Below, in pieces: positions 9,322 through 17,520 of a stretch of 64,000 nucleotides of DNA. The notes beneath the pieces are model-generated. The model was not told where the DNA came from. It did no database searches and worked only from the letters and a program-made list of their open reading frames with translations. This stretch comes from Agarophyton chilense (taxonomy: Eukaryota > Rhodophyta > Florideophyceae > Gracilariales > Gracilariaceae). A program made the translations under genes and the position numbers. The stretch's first letter is position 1. Each line of letters opens with the position of its first letter. The stretch is taken from contig JARGXX010000013.1 of assembly GCA_030374765.1 (NCBI GenBank), forward strand, positions 620,001 to 684,000, given 5' to 3'.

Positions 9322-9867
9322 TCAAAGCTGCGCACATTTCCACAGGCAGTCCGAAACAAAGTGAACATTCTCCACGGCAATTCCCTTGTCGGTAGCTCTC
9401 ATCTGCGCAGATGACATGCGCGCAATACCGACAGCAATGGGGTGTTGCTTGGTGTCAGCGAAGACGGCAACGGCGGTGCCGGCCTCAACCTCGCTCTCAA
9501 TGACGGCGCGCTCGGAGCGAAGCCCCGGAACCATAACATCGGCGCCGTTGATGACATGTTTGATGGCGCCGCGATCGACGCGAAGCGACGGCAGTAGGAA
9601 GGGATATTTGTGCAGCGTGCGCAGCGTAGGGAAGTATTCACCATTCCTGGTCTGGAAGAACATGGGGTTTCCGTTTGCGTTGCATAGCACGGACAAATGA
9701 CCGGCACACTTGACGAGGATGGTCTTTTCCTTCTTGGGAAAGAAATGCTCGCTATACGGCTGGATAGACGGCATTTGACGAATGATATTTGCGCGCGCCG
9801 CGCGCTGCTGCGACGACTTCATGGCCGACTGCCCGGAGGCGCTTTCGGGGGAGAAGCGCTTGAACAT
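9322..9867 (-). CDS. MCTS1: MCTS1/Tma20 homologue (MCT domain + PUA)
   Basis: A 181-residue protein starting MFKRFSPES at 9867. The ATG at 10023 would add 52 residues of Cys/Arg-rich leader and does not fit the family. Conserved blocks: FFPKKEKTILVKC, GNPMFFQTRNGEYFPTLRTL, LHKYPFLLPSLRVDRGAIKH, VINGADVMVPGL and KGIAVENVHFVSDCLW. The first ~90 residues are the MCT domain and the rest is a PUA RNA-binding domain. With DENR, MCTS1 recycles post-termination 40S subunits and supports re-initiation after uORFs, in the cytoplasm. Length equals the human protein (181). The C-terminal residues KCAQL differ from the usual HMKTYK-type end. The gene is divergent from the bHLH gene. Confidence 0.95.
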   Translation of the reverse strand: MFKRFSPESASGQSAMKSSQQRAARANIIRQMPSIQPYSEHFFPKKEKTILVKCAGHLSVLCNANGNPMFFQTRNGEYFPTLRTLHKYPFLLPSLRVDRGAIKHVINGADVMVPGLRSERAVIESEVEAGTAVAVFADTKQHPIAVGIARMSSAQMRATDKGIAVENVHFVSDCLWKCAQL

Positions 9868-10277
9868 GGTGGTGCGGCCGCAGGCACACGACGTGGCGCC
9901 GACAACATCACCGCCGCTCGTCCAAGAGCGCAAAACGCAAAGCGCTAGCAGAGCAGCACCAGCAATCTGGCACGGCCGACGCGCGCGCGTGCACACGCGC
10001 GCACCCGCGCAAGCGCTGGCCACAAAAAAATGCTCGAAAAGCGCAAAAAAGCCAAAACGAAAGTTTGCAGCCGCGAGAATTCACGTTTTGGCGCGCGGCT
10101 ATAATTAGCGGACGCGCGCCGCTTCGATGGCGTGCTGCTGTGGCGGCGGCGACGGTTGCGTGCGCGCGGGTGCCGCCGCGGAGCGGAGCGAGGCTAGCGA
10201 ACGAAGGAGAGCGCCGCCGCCGCGAGCGGTGGGAGCGATGATGATGCGGCGGCAGCGGGCGGGCAGCGGGCGCGTCT

Positions 10278-10288
10278 CAGTGGTGGTG

Positions 10289-10335
<47 letters not shown>

Positions 10336-10380
10336 CGTCGTCGTCGCCGTCGTCGTCGCCGTCGTGGTGGTGGTGGTGGT
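10278..10380. repeat. (GTC)n/(GTG)n trinucleotide microsatellite
   Basis: About 100 nt of near-pure GTC with GCC and GTG interruptions, read from the sequence. It gives poly-Val or poly-Asp/Arg in different frames and is unlikely to be translated. Confidence 0.95.
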
Positions 10381-10755
10381 GGCGACGACGGGCGGCGCGG
10401 GGGGCGGTGCGCAGCGGTGGCGCACCTCGCCGGCGTGCGTTCGACGGCGGCGTTGCCAACGGCGCGGCGACGGCGCAGCGGCGCAGAATCTCGCGCGTTG
10501 GAACGCGCAGACGCTCGCCGCGACACGCGTCCAACACGCGTCGACCTGAATGCCGCGCTCGCTGAGTGCGTCACTCGCGTGACGCAGCGTGCTGTGGCTA
10601 CCGGCCTCCATTATTAACTCTGGTCTGGCGGCGGCGCGTTGGATTGCCACCTCCTCTAACGACGCTTTGCTCCGCTTTTATTTGGCTCTCTTAAAAGCTC
10701 AGCTCCGCTTCCGACGCGCGCTTCGTGTGCCACCTGCACGCTCCCTTCTTTCCCC

Positions 10756-10802
10756 CTCTCTCTCTCTCTCTCTCTCTTTCACACACACACACACACACAC
10801 AA
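10756..10802. repeat. (CT)n(CA)n compound dinucleotide repeat
   Basis: A CT run followed directly by a CA run, about 150-200 nt upstream of the bHLH start codon and probably within its promoter or leader. Confidence 0.95.
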
Positions 10803-10958
10803 CCTCGCTCTATCGCGCTCCTCTCATCCTATCGTCCGCTCTCCCGCTCTCCCGCCCTTCTGCCCTCCCCTTCGTACCACCACCTCCCACCTCCTCCCTC
10901 CCACCTCCTCCCTCCTCTCCCTCCTCCCTCCTCTCCCTCCTCCCCCCCCTCCGCCCCC

Positions 10959-11129
10959 ATGACCGCCGCCATCATGCAGCATCCCTCCCCTCACTCGTCG
11001 CTACCACCCGCCTTCTCCGCCCCTCCTCCTTACTCCGATTCTCACCACTCGTCCGCCGCCAATTCCTTCCCCCCTCATTCGCACCACACACACGCGCTCG
11101 TTTCCGTCAACAACGCCAACAACAACAAC

Positions 11130-11161
<32 letters not shown>

Positions 11162-12209
11162 CAACAACAAGCACGCCAGCGCCCATCTGCCCGCAAACTC
11201 CAACGCCCAAACCGCCCCGCCACTGCCGCACCACTCCGCACCGCAGTCGCACACCCAAGTGTCCGCACAGCTGTCGCAACAACCGCCCGTCTCGCCGCAC
11301 ACCCACCACACTCTGCCGCCCCCGCGCGATGACTTGCACCTCAAAGTGCCCCACTCGCACCCGTTCGCCCCGCGCCCGTCCTACATGCCCTCCGCTCTCC
11401 CGCAAATGCCCAAGCTGCATCACTCCTCGTTACAGCTCATCAGCCCGCCCCAGGCGCACCATCGCTACCCGCCCGCGTACCCGCGCAAGTCCGAGTCCAT
11501 GCCGCTGCCGCTTCATCCCGATCCCACCGTGCACACGTTTGCGCCCTCGCACGACACCGATGAACGATTTTCGTTTGCACGTCATACTTTTTTCGATGAC
11601 ATTGCGCATGATGATGCTGCTGCTGCTGCTGCCGCCGCCGCCGCTGCTGCCGGTGCTCACGCCCAGTTACATGCGCCTAGCACCGCCGATTCCAACGACG
11701 GTACGGCCACCCTATCGGGCGTGGAAACGCTGCACGCGCCGTTGGCCATCTCGTCCGTGCCGCCCATTCCCAACCTGTCGTTGCCAAACATGGCGCACGC
11801 CTCCGGGCCGCCCGGCGCCCAAATGGCATCCGTCGTCATCAACCCGGCCGCCATGGGCAACGCCTCCATTGTGGGCGGCGCCTCCGAGATTGAGGACGCG
11901 CTTTCCGTGGACAGAAAGTGCGCCGCGCGCCGAATGAGACCGTTGTCTCGCTCGCGCTCGCAGCAAATGACCGAATCTCAGCGCAAGCAGCGACACAACG
12001 AACACACGCGCGCCAGTCGCTCGCGCATTGATCGCGGGCTGGAACGGCTCAAGAGCGTCATCAAGAAGGTTCGCCCGCACCAAAAGGTCACCAAGAAGGC
12101 GGATGTATTGCAGGAGGCCGTGAAGCTTCTAAAAGAAGGATTCAGAATCCCGGCCACCGACTCAGATGAGGAGCGCGAGGATGCACCTGGTAGCACATTG
12201 ACCGTGTAG
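10959..12209 (+). CDS. bHLH transcription factor with atypical basic region
   Basis: A 416-residue protein. The ATG at 10959 follows a CCTCC leader; the frame is open further upstream but only through CT/CA repeats. Residues 1-330 are low complexity: His/Ser/Pro-rich, Asn/Thr runs encoded by AAC/ACC repeats (~11120-11170), and an Ala run (~11617-11652). Residues ~340-396 form the bHLH: basic part RKQRHNEHTRASRSR, helix 1 IDRGLERLKSVIKKV, loop with Pro, helix 2 VTKKADVLQEAVKLLKEG. Aligned on the Ile of helix 1, His5 and Arg13 of canonical factors are kept, but Glu9, the residue that reads CA of the E-box, is Thr, and Arg12 is Ser. DNA specificity may therefore be altered or lost. An acidic tail (DSDEERED) follows. 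Nuclear; targets unknown. Confidence 0.85.
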
Positions 12210-14254
12210 AACTTTTTTTTTTTTTTTTTTTTTTATTTATTTATTTAATTAATTGCCTCCCTCTTTATGCACACTTTTTTTTAATTTTTTAATTATTATT
12301 ATTAGTTTTTGCTCTTCAGTGCTGTGTGCAAAATTTTTTGTGGAGGTGTTCATTATTAGTCAACACATGATATATGAAGACTATTTTTTGATTTTTTGTT
12401 ATTTGTTTTGGTGGTCTAGTGTCTATACGCCCGAGTTTTTGACCTCAGAAGAGGCCAACTTGGCGTGCTATGAGGCCAAAAATTCTCTTAAAAAGTAACT
12501 GAAATTCATTCAAGATATGAATTTTCAAATTTAGAGCGTAAAGGAAGAAAACAAAAATAAAAACCGTACATCTTAATGGTTGACGAAAAGCCTCGGGAAT
12601 TTAGAGTAGCAAACTTAAGTAGTCGCAGAAAAAACAACCACCAAATATTTTTGGCCTCAACCGATCCAAAGAAAACAAGTCGAAAGAAAATATCTGTTTC
12701 AATCATCTAGTAATGCATACTTCAAGTGTTGAGGCCATCAAAGAAAGATTGTTCAGCAATATGTTGCAGTTATGCAGAGCTTGTAGATTGCATTTATTGC
12801 TTAACATATGAGGCCAATTGACCTCACACATGAGGCCATCGGTCGTAAAGTAGACTTTGGCGTGTGTGCCGTGCCGAGCGAGCTTCGGCGTGCGCCACGC
12901 GACGCGCTGCCGGCGCACTGGCGCGCGTGATGCGCCATAGCGCACGCGTTTAATTTGTTAAATCGCTTTTATTTGCTTGTCGCCAGGCTGCTTTTCATAC
13001 GCCGCTCCGCTTATGATACCGCCGCTGCTGCCGAGAGGTTGTTGTTCTGTACTCTCCCCTCCCCCTCCCAACACCGCTCTTGAGACTCGCTCTTCATCAA
13101 GGCGGGACGCCACTTGTGTGAAGGCTCAACACCGGTCGTCTGTTTTACCCCAGTCTGGTACAGCCGCCCATCTCCCTCACAGCTCTTGCTCACCGCTCCC
13201 TCTTTCCTCCTTCCTCCTTTCTTTTACTCAGTGCCGCACACCCCCGTTCACGGTGGACTTGCCCGCAGCCTGCTTGCATCTGAGCTGTACATGTCCAGCC
13301 TTGTCCAGCTTGGACTGCTTGTTATAATGCAAATATCCACTACCTATAACCTCAGTCAGCGCCCACCTTCTGGACCGCCGCCCTCATAACGCTTGTAATG
13401 CGCTTCTTTCATCGTGGAATCATCAATAACATGCGCTTTCTGTACTCATCATTGACCACCCATGTTTCGTCGTTTGTTATCGTTCTACCAGTAAGGGTTT
13501 GGCGTGCATACGAGGCATGCACACCCGCTTTGATTGCTCTCAGTTGTCGGTCACATTTGCACAATAGTCCTCTCAAACCCGAACCCCACGCACTGCTGGT
13601 TTCCCGTTTGGGTCTTTTTTTTTTTTTTTTCCTTGGTCGCCCTGTCATGCTTATAGATAGATATCGTTCCAACTCAAGCATGCACAGTTTTTTTTTCAGA
13701 GCACGTTTCCACGCTGAGCCACAGCTGCATCAGAGGTTGAAAAAATCTGCGTCTGGTTCTTGGAAAAAAACAAAAAAAAAACAAAAAACCGTTACACTAA
13801 ACAGAGCCAGGTTGTGTTTAACGAATTAAGATCGCGCACGTTTCTTGTCTGACAAGCAGCATCATGGAATCATCGGACGTGGTCAAGGGGGAAAATGTAC
13901 GACCAAAAAGCAGTCGCCAACGTTGTTGTTGTTTGAGGCCTTGAAAACATCATCGACTCCCACCATCGCAGCCCTCATAGTGATAATAAAAGAAAAAAAA
14001 CAACTCTCTCTCCTCTCCGCGAGCAAATGTGTATGTTGGATGCTCCATCGCTCGGCATGCATCTCCTGAGTTTGTGTTCAAGTATGCGGCATTTCTTGTT
14101 TGGTTCTTGTGCTTCGGTGGAGCATGATTAGCTTACACACACGCGAACGCCAAAAACATGAGGCGTTGACGAATTTACGTAGTACTCATGTTTTGACCTC
14201 AAGACTTGGGGACGAAGGCCTGAAAGGTTGCTCATTGTTTCTGTGCAAAAAATC

Positions 14255-14276
14255 AAAAAAAAAAAAAAAAAAAAAA
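14255..14276. repeat. A22 homopolymer
   Basis: An uninterrupted run of about 22 A, with more A-rich blocks downstream to ~14450. Confidence 0.95.
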
Positions 14277-14703
14277 GACTGCGTGGGAAAGACGAGAAGA
14301 GCATGTTTATTTTTCTCGGGCCTGGGCAGCGATGCAAGGAAGAGCATGAGACAGTTGCAACAAGAAGAGGAAGAAGGAAGAAGATAAGGTGTACGGGACA
14401 TGATGAGTGAGATAGAGAAGAAAAAAAAGAGAGAAAAAAAAAATGGGAAGGAAGGAGGTAACAAAAGGACAAGTTGATGCAAGGGGTATCGAGCCATTGA
14501 CCAAGAAGCAAGAGAGGCACATAGAGAAGGTATTTTGATTCCATAGTATTTTTGGTGGGCGGTGTGTATTGTGTTGGAAGCGAACAAACGGAAAAGGTTA
14601 TGTTTGACGAGAGATGCGGCGTTCCACCGAAAATAAGAAACAGCACACGAAGCGGTGTCGGTGTGGATGTGGATGGGACAGCTGCGGATCGGGATGACAA
14701 TGA

Positions 14704-14726
14704 GGGGGGGGGGGGGGGGGGGGGGG
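14704..14726. repeat. G23 homopolymer
   Basis: An uninterrupted run of about 23 G in the bHLH-bZIP spacer; a potential quadruplex or slippage site. Confidence 0.95.
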
Positions 14727-15076
14727 CTCATTGTGATGAGCAATAAATGCTTGAACGCACGGCGGCGGTTAAAGCGGGGGGACGGAGCAGCGGTCCAAGC
14801 GACTACGCGGGAGACAGAGGGCCGCAACGGTGTTGGTTAATGGAGGCCGACGGTGTGAAGCGCGTCTCTCCAAATAGTCCGCCGCCAGTTGGGTCTCGAG
14901 TGCGGCGGCGAAGATGGCGACTGGGACAGCACCGTTTTTGGCGGCTGTTTGTTTTCCTTGACTTTTTTTTTGCTTTTGTTCAAAAGTGCGCCATACGATC
15001 ACGCCGCGCAGCAAGCGGCGTATAACCGCCTCCGCGTGACTCGGCGCCCGTCCGGCTACTTGCAGCCGTGTACACG

Positions 15077-15118
15077 CGATGGAAGGTGCACGATGGAAGG
15101 TGCACGATGGAAGGTGCG
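15077..15118 (+). repeat. 14-bp tandem repeat, three copies
   Basis: CGATGGAAGGTGCA is repeated at 15077, 15091 and 15105; the last copy ends in CG instead of CA. Confidence 0.95.
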
Positions 15119-15295
15119 CGTTCCATCCACAGAAGAGTCACGCTTTTCTTTGCGCCCGTTTTCAAAACAAAGCACCTATTTTACCTTGTGTTTCGCCACA
15201 CCCCCTGCCCCGTCTTTTTGTGCCGAGTACACGCACCATTCTGTCCAACACACAGCATTGGTGTTTCTCGCCCAAACAGCGCCATCCAGCACATA

Positions 15296-15422
15296 CACGT
15301 GGAAACGTGGATACTTTTCCACGTGGATACTTTTTCCACGTGGATACTTTTCCACGTGAATACTTTTCCACGTGAATACTTTTCCACGTGAATACTTTTC
15401 CACGTGAATACTTTTCCACGTG
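15296..15422. promoter_or_regulatory. Array of eight CACGTG (G-box/E-box) sites on a 16-bp tandem repeat
   Basis: CACGTG occurs at 15296, 15320, 15337, 15353, 15369, 15385, 15401 and 15417. The last six are spaced exactly 16 bp apart within the unit CACGTGAATACTTTTC. CACGTG is the palindromic core bound by many bHLH and plant-type bZIP factors. The array lies between genes for one factor of each class, which converge on this spacer, so it is ~3 kb past the bHLH stop and ~0.9 kb past the bZIP stop. A regulatory role is inferred; a neutral minisatellite is the alternative. Confidence 0.7.
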
Positions 15423-15765
15423 AATGCTTTTCCACGTCGCCACGCGTCCACGTCGCCCCATGCCCCCCATGCGCAGCTTACTTGCTTGCTCCTTCGTCGC
15501 TTCACCATGGTGCTGCTGAGCAATGCACGCGCTGGAAGGCTGAGAGATGTCTTTTTGTGCCATTGCTATGACGTCAGTGTTTTGGCACAATCAGCCACTT
15601 TTTTTTTTATTTTACTCAGTTTCTACTGCTGTAGATGCCACAATTCAATCGTGCCTCCACTCAAAAGCACCCTCGTCCATTCAAAGCGAAGCGCCCGTTT
15701 CAGCATGCTTTTCTGCTTCGTACCTGCTCAACAACGTGATGATCACCATGCGTGCTCATCAACGA

Positions 15766-15826
15766 AGCATGCATGCATGCATGCATGTACGCATGCACGC
15801 ATGCACGCATGCACGCATGCACGTAC
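15766..15826. repeat. GCATGC/GCATGCAC minisatellite
   Basis: Alternating GCAT units pass into a GCATGCAC 8-bp-like repeat, self-complementary at the GCATGC cores. Confidence 0.9.
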
Positions 15827-16221
15827 ACGCAAACATAGAACAAGCCAGTTGAAAGCTCACCAGCGAATGTATGAGTCGTTCTAATCTTTCATCGCCACTT
15901 GCCCAATGGCATTAATCATTTATTATGCCACACTCCATCGCACCATGGTACACGTCGCCTCCCGCGTGTGTAAGACAATACAAATAACACACGCGTTTTG
16001 TACTTTACATGATTGTTTAAACCGCCCCGCCGAAATATGATCGCAAATTAGGCGCGCTTCCAAAGCGAACCCTTTTTTTCGTTTTCCCTCAGCTGCCCCG
16101 CGCCGCTGCATTTACGCGTCCCTCTCCAGACGTGGAGCCGTCGTTGCTTGCCGTCGTCATTTTTATTCTTTTCTTTGTGGGAACCCTTTATCCAAAACCG
16201 TCTCCATCCAAAACCAACGCA

Positions 16222-16261
16222 ACAAAACAAACAAACAAACAAACAAACAAACAAACAAAAA
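16222..16261. repeat. (CAAA)n tetranucleotide repeat
   Basis: About nine CAAA units just beyond the bZIP stop codon, within its likely 3' UTR. Confidence 0.95.
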
Positions 16262-16278
16262 TTAAAAACATACCACGT

Positions 16279-17283
16279 TTATACCCACGTACTGTGTGGG
16301 ATCATGTGATCCATAAAGCTTCCAAACAGCTCCGACTCAACGGCAAAGCTGGGCTGTTGTTCCGGCTGTGGTTGAGTTTGGGCATTGTGTGAGCCAAGTG
16401 CACTTGGTTGCGGTTCAGGTGGTTGCGGATGCGGCTGGAGCTGAGGCTGAGGCTGAGGCTGAGGCTGCGGCTGCGGCTGAGGCTGAGGCTGAGGCTGCGG
16501 CTGCGGCTGAGGCTGCAGCTGCGCTTGTGCTTGTGCTTGTGCTTGGTGTTCTGTGGTGTGGATAGATTCAGTTTCACTCTCGGTTTGGTTGCGACGCGGC
16601 ACGTGAGGCACAAGGTACGGGGACGGTCGGTGCGGCTGTTGCACGGAAGGCGAGAGTGGCGGCTGCAATGGGAATGCCAGCGGCATGGGCAGCGCATACT
16701 TGGCACACAACGTCTTGATGACATTCTCCAGCTGACGGCAGCGTGTGTCTCTTAAGCGCAGCTCTTGTTTGAGCTGTGCCACCTGTTTTCTCTGGCGCAT
16801 TCTGGATCGAACAGCGGCGCCGCGGTTGGTGACAGTGCGCACAACACGTCGCTCAAACACGGACAGCTGGCCGCGACGGATGCGATCGGCGTCGTTGAGG
16901 TGGAGTTGTTCCATGGCCAGCGCCTCGATGACGACGTGACGCACCTTTGCCGGGTCGTCATAAGTGCTCAGTTTAGACGGGCCTCCCACTTTTCTGTGGA
17001 TCTTGCGCACAAGCTCCTCCTCGGCCGGGGAGGGCTTGACGACGGGTGCGCGCGTGTAATGCGAGCGGGAGGACTTGGTGGTGGCAATGGTGGGCGCTAG
17101 CATGGGCTTGATGTCTGGTGCGGTCGAGAGTGACGTGTTGACGAGCGGGGTGGTGGCTGATATTGGAGAGCCCATTGCTCGGGTAATCTCCTGGGCAAGA
17201 TTGAAATGTATGTCCTCCAGTGACTGCGAGGGTGAGATGGCGCAGAAGGGCAGGGCGGTGGGGGCGTGGGCCGACGCAGTCAT
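16279..17283 (-). CDS. bZIP transcription factor with Gln/Pro-rich tail
   Basis: A 334-residue protein from the ATG at 17283; the frame is open upstream to 17997 only through C-run and Pro-rich leader. The bZIP domain is at residues ~145-195. Its basic region RRVVRTVTNRGAAVRSRMRQ keeps the invariant N153-x7-R161 spacing. The zipper heptads sit at L171, R178, L185 and L192, so one heptad position is not Leu. N-terminal regions are Ser/Thr/Pro-rich with conserved-looking patches PSPAEEELVRKIHRKVGG and STYDDPAKVRHVVIEALA. The C-terminus is an Ala-Gln then Pro-Gln run (residues ~247-290), coded by a compound GCTGAG/GCTGCG repeat, and resembles an activation domain. Nuclear DNA-binding role is firm; targets are unknown. 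A TATAAA lies on the same strand at 17520-17515. Confidence 0.85.
   Translation of the reverse strand: MTASAHAPTALPFCAISPSQSLEDIHFNLAQEITRAMGSPISATTPLVNTSLSTAPDIKPMLAPTIATTKSSRSHYTRAPVVKPSPAEEELVRKIHRKVGGPSKLSTYDDPAKVRHVVIEALAMEQLHLNDADRIRRGQLSVFERRVVRTVTNRGAAVRSRMRQRKQVAQLKQELRLRDTRCRQLENVIKTLCAKYALPMPLAFPLQPPLSPSVQQPHRPSPYLVPHVPRRNQTESETESIHTTEHQAQAQAQAQLQPQPQPQPQPQPQPQPQPQPQPQPQLQPHPQPPEPQPSALGSHNAQTQPQPEQQPSFAVESELFGSFMDHMIPHSTWV
16434..16541. repeat. Compound GCTGAG/GCTGCG hexanucleotide repeat inside the bZIP coding region
   Basis: About 100 nt of 6-bp units encode the Pro-Gln/Ala-Gln run. Length variation would change the tail without a frameshift. Confidence 0.9.
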
Positions 17284-17520
17284 ACTCGGGAGAGAGGCAA
17301 GCGGTGAGCGATAACGGTGAGCGGGGCGGGATGAGTGGGGGGGGGGGTGGGGGGGGGGGGGGGGGGGGGGGGGGGGATGGTGGCGACGGGTTGGGTTGGG
17401 TTGGGAAGGGAAGGGGGAGGGGAGGGGGGGGGGGGGGGGGTCTGGCAGCAAAATCAGTTGAAGTGCACAAGGGCGCGAGGTAGCTGCGGGACACGATGAA
17501 GCACGCGCGCGCACTTTATA
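17284..17520 (-). promoter_or_regulatory. bZIP leader with long C runs and a TATA box
   Basis: On the coding strand the 5' region has several C runs (G on the plus strand from ~17338 to 17376 and ~17417-17440) 55-160 nt upstream of the ATG. CTATAAAG occurs at 17521-17514, ~235 nt upstream, a plausible TATA box. A further G23 run lies at 17615-17637. Confidence 0.5.

Larger units (their letters stand above)
9868..10958. promoter_or_regulatory. Divergent promoter region, MCTS1 / bHLH, with microsatellites
   Basis: Contains an AT-rich TATA-like patch near 10092-10105, a (GTC)n/(GTG)n tract at ~10278-10380, a (CT)n then (CA)n tract at ~10756-10802, and a long CCTCC leader ending at the bHLH ATG. 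ORFs through the trinucleotide tract are polyamino-acid artefacts. Confidence 0.5.
12210..16278. other. Long spacer between the convergent bHLH and bZIP genes
   Basis: About 4.1 kb without a convincing gene. It starts with a T-rich bHLH 3' region (12212-12250), then AT-rich DNA with several GAGGCCA motifs (12450-12840). Homopolymers follow (T at 13617, A22 at 14255, G23 at 14704). There is a 14-bp x3 repeat at 15077, a 16-bp CACGTG array at 15296, GCATGC repeats at 15766 and (CAAA)n at 16222. ORFs in it are homopolymer or repeat readings. Confidence 0.5.

Noticed and set aside
9868-10023. 52-residue N-terminal extension of MCTS1
   Set aside because: The family universally begins MFKKF/MFKRF, and the extension is Cys/Arg/Ala-rich leader.
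10105-10650. 181-codon minus ORF and its counterparts on both strands
   Set aside because: Most of it is poly-Thr, poly-Arg or poly-Val from the GTC microsatellite; it is a promoter-region artefact.
15296-15422. CRISPR array
   Set aside because: The 16-bp units are direct tandem copies with no variable spacers, in a eukaryotic genome without cas genes.
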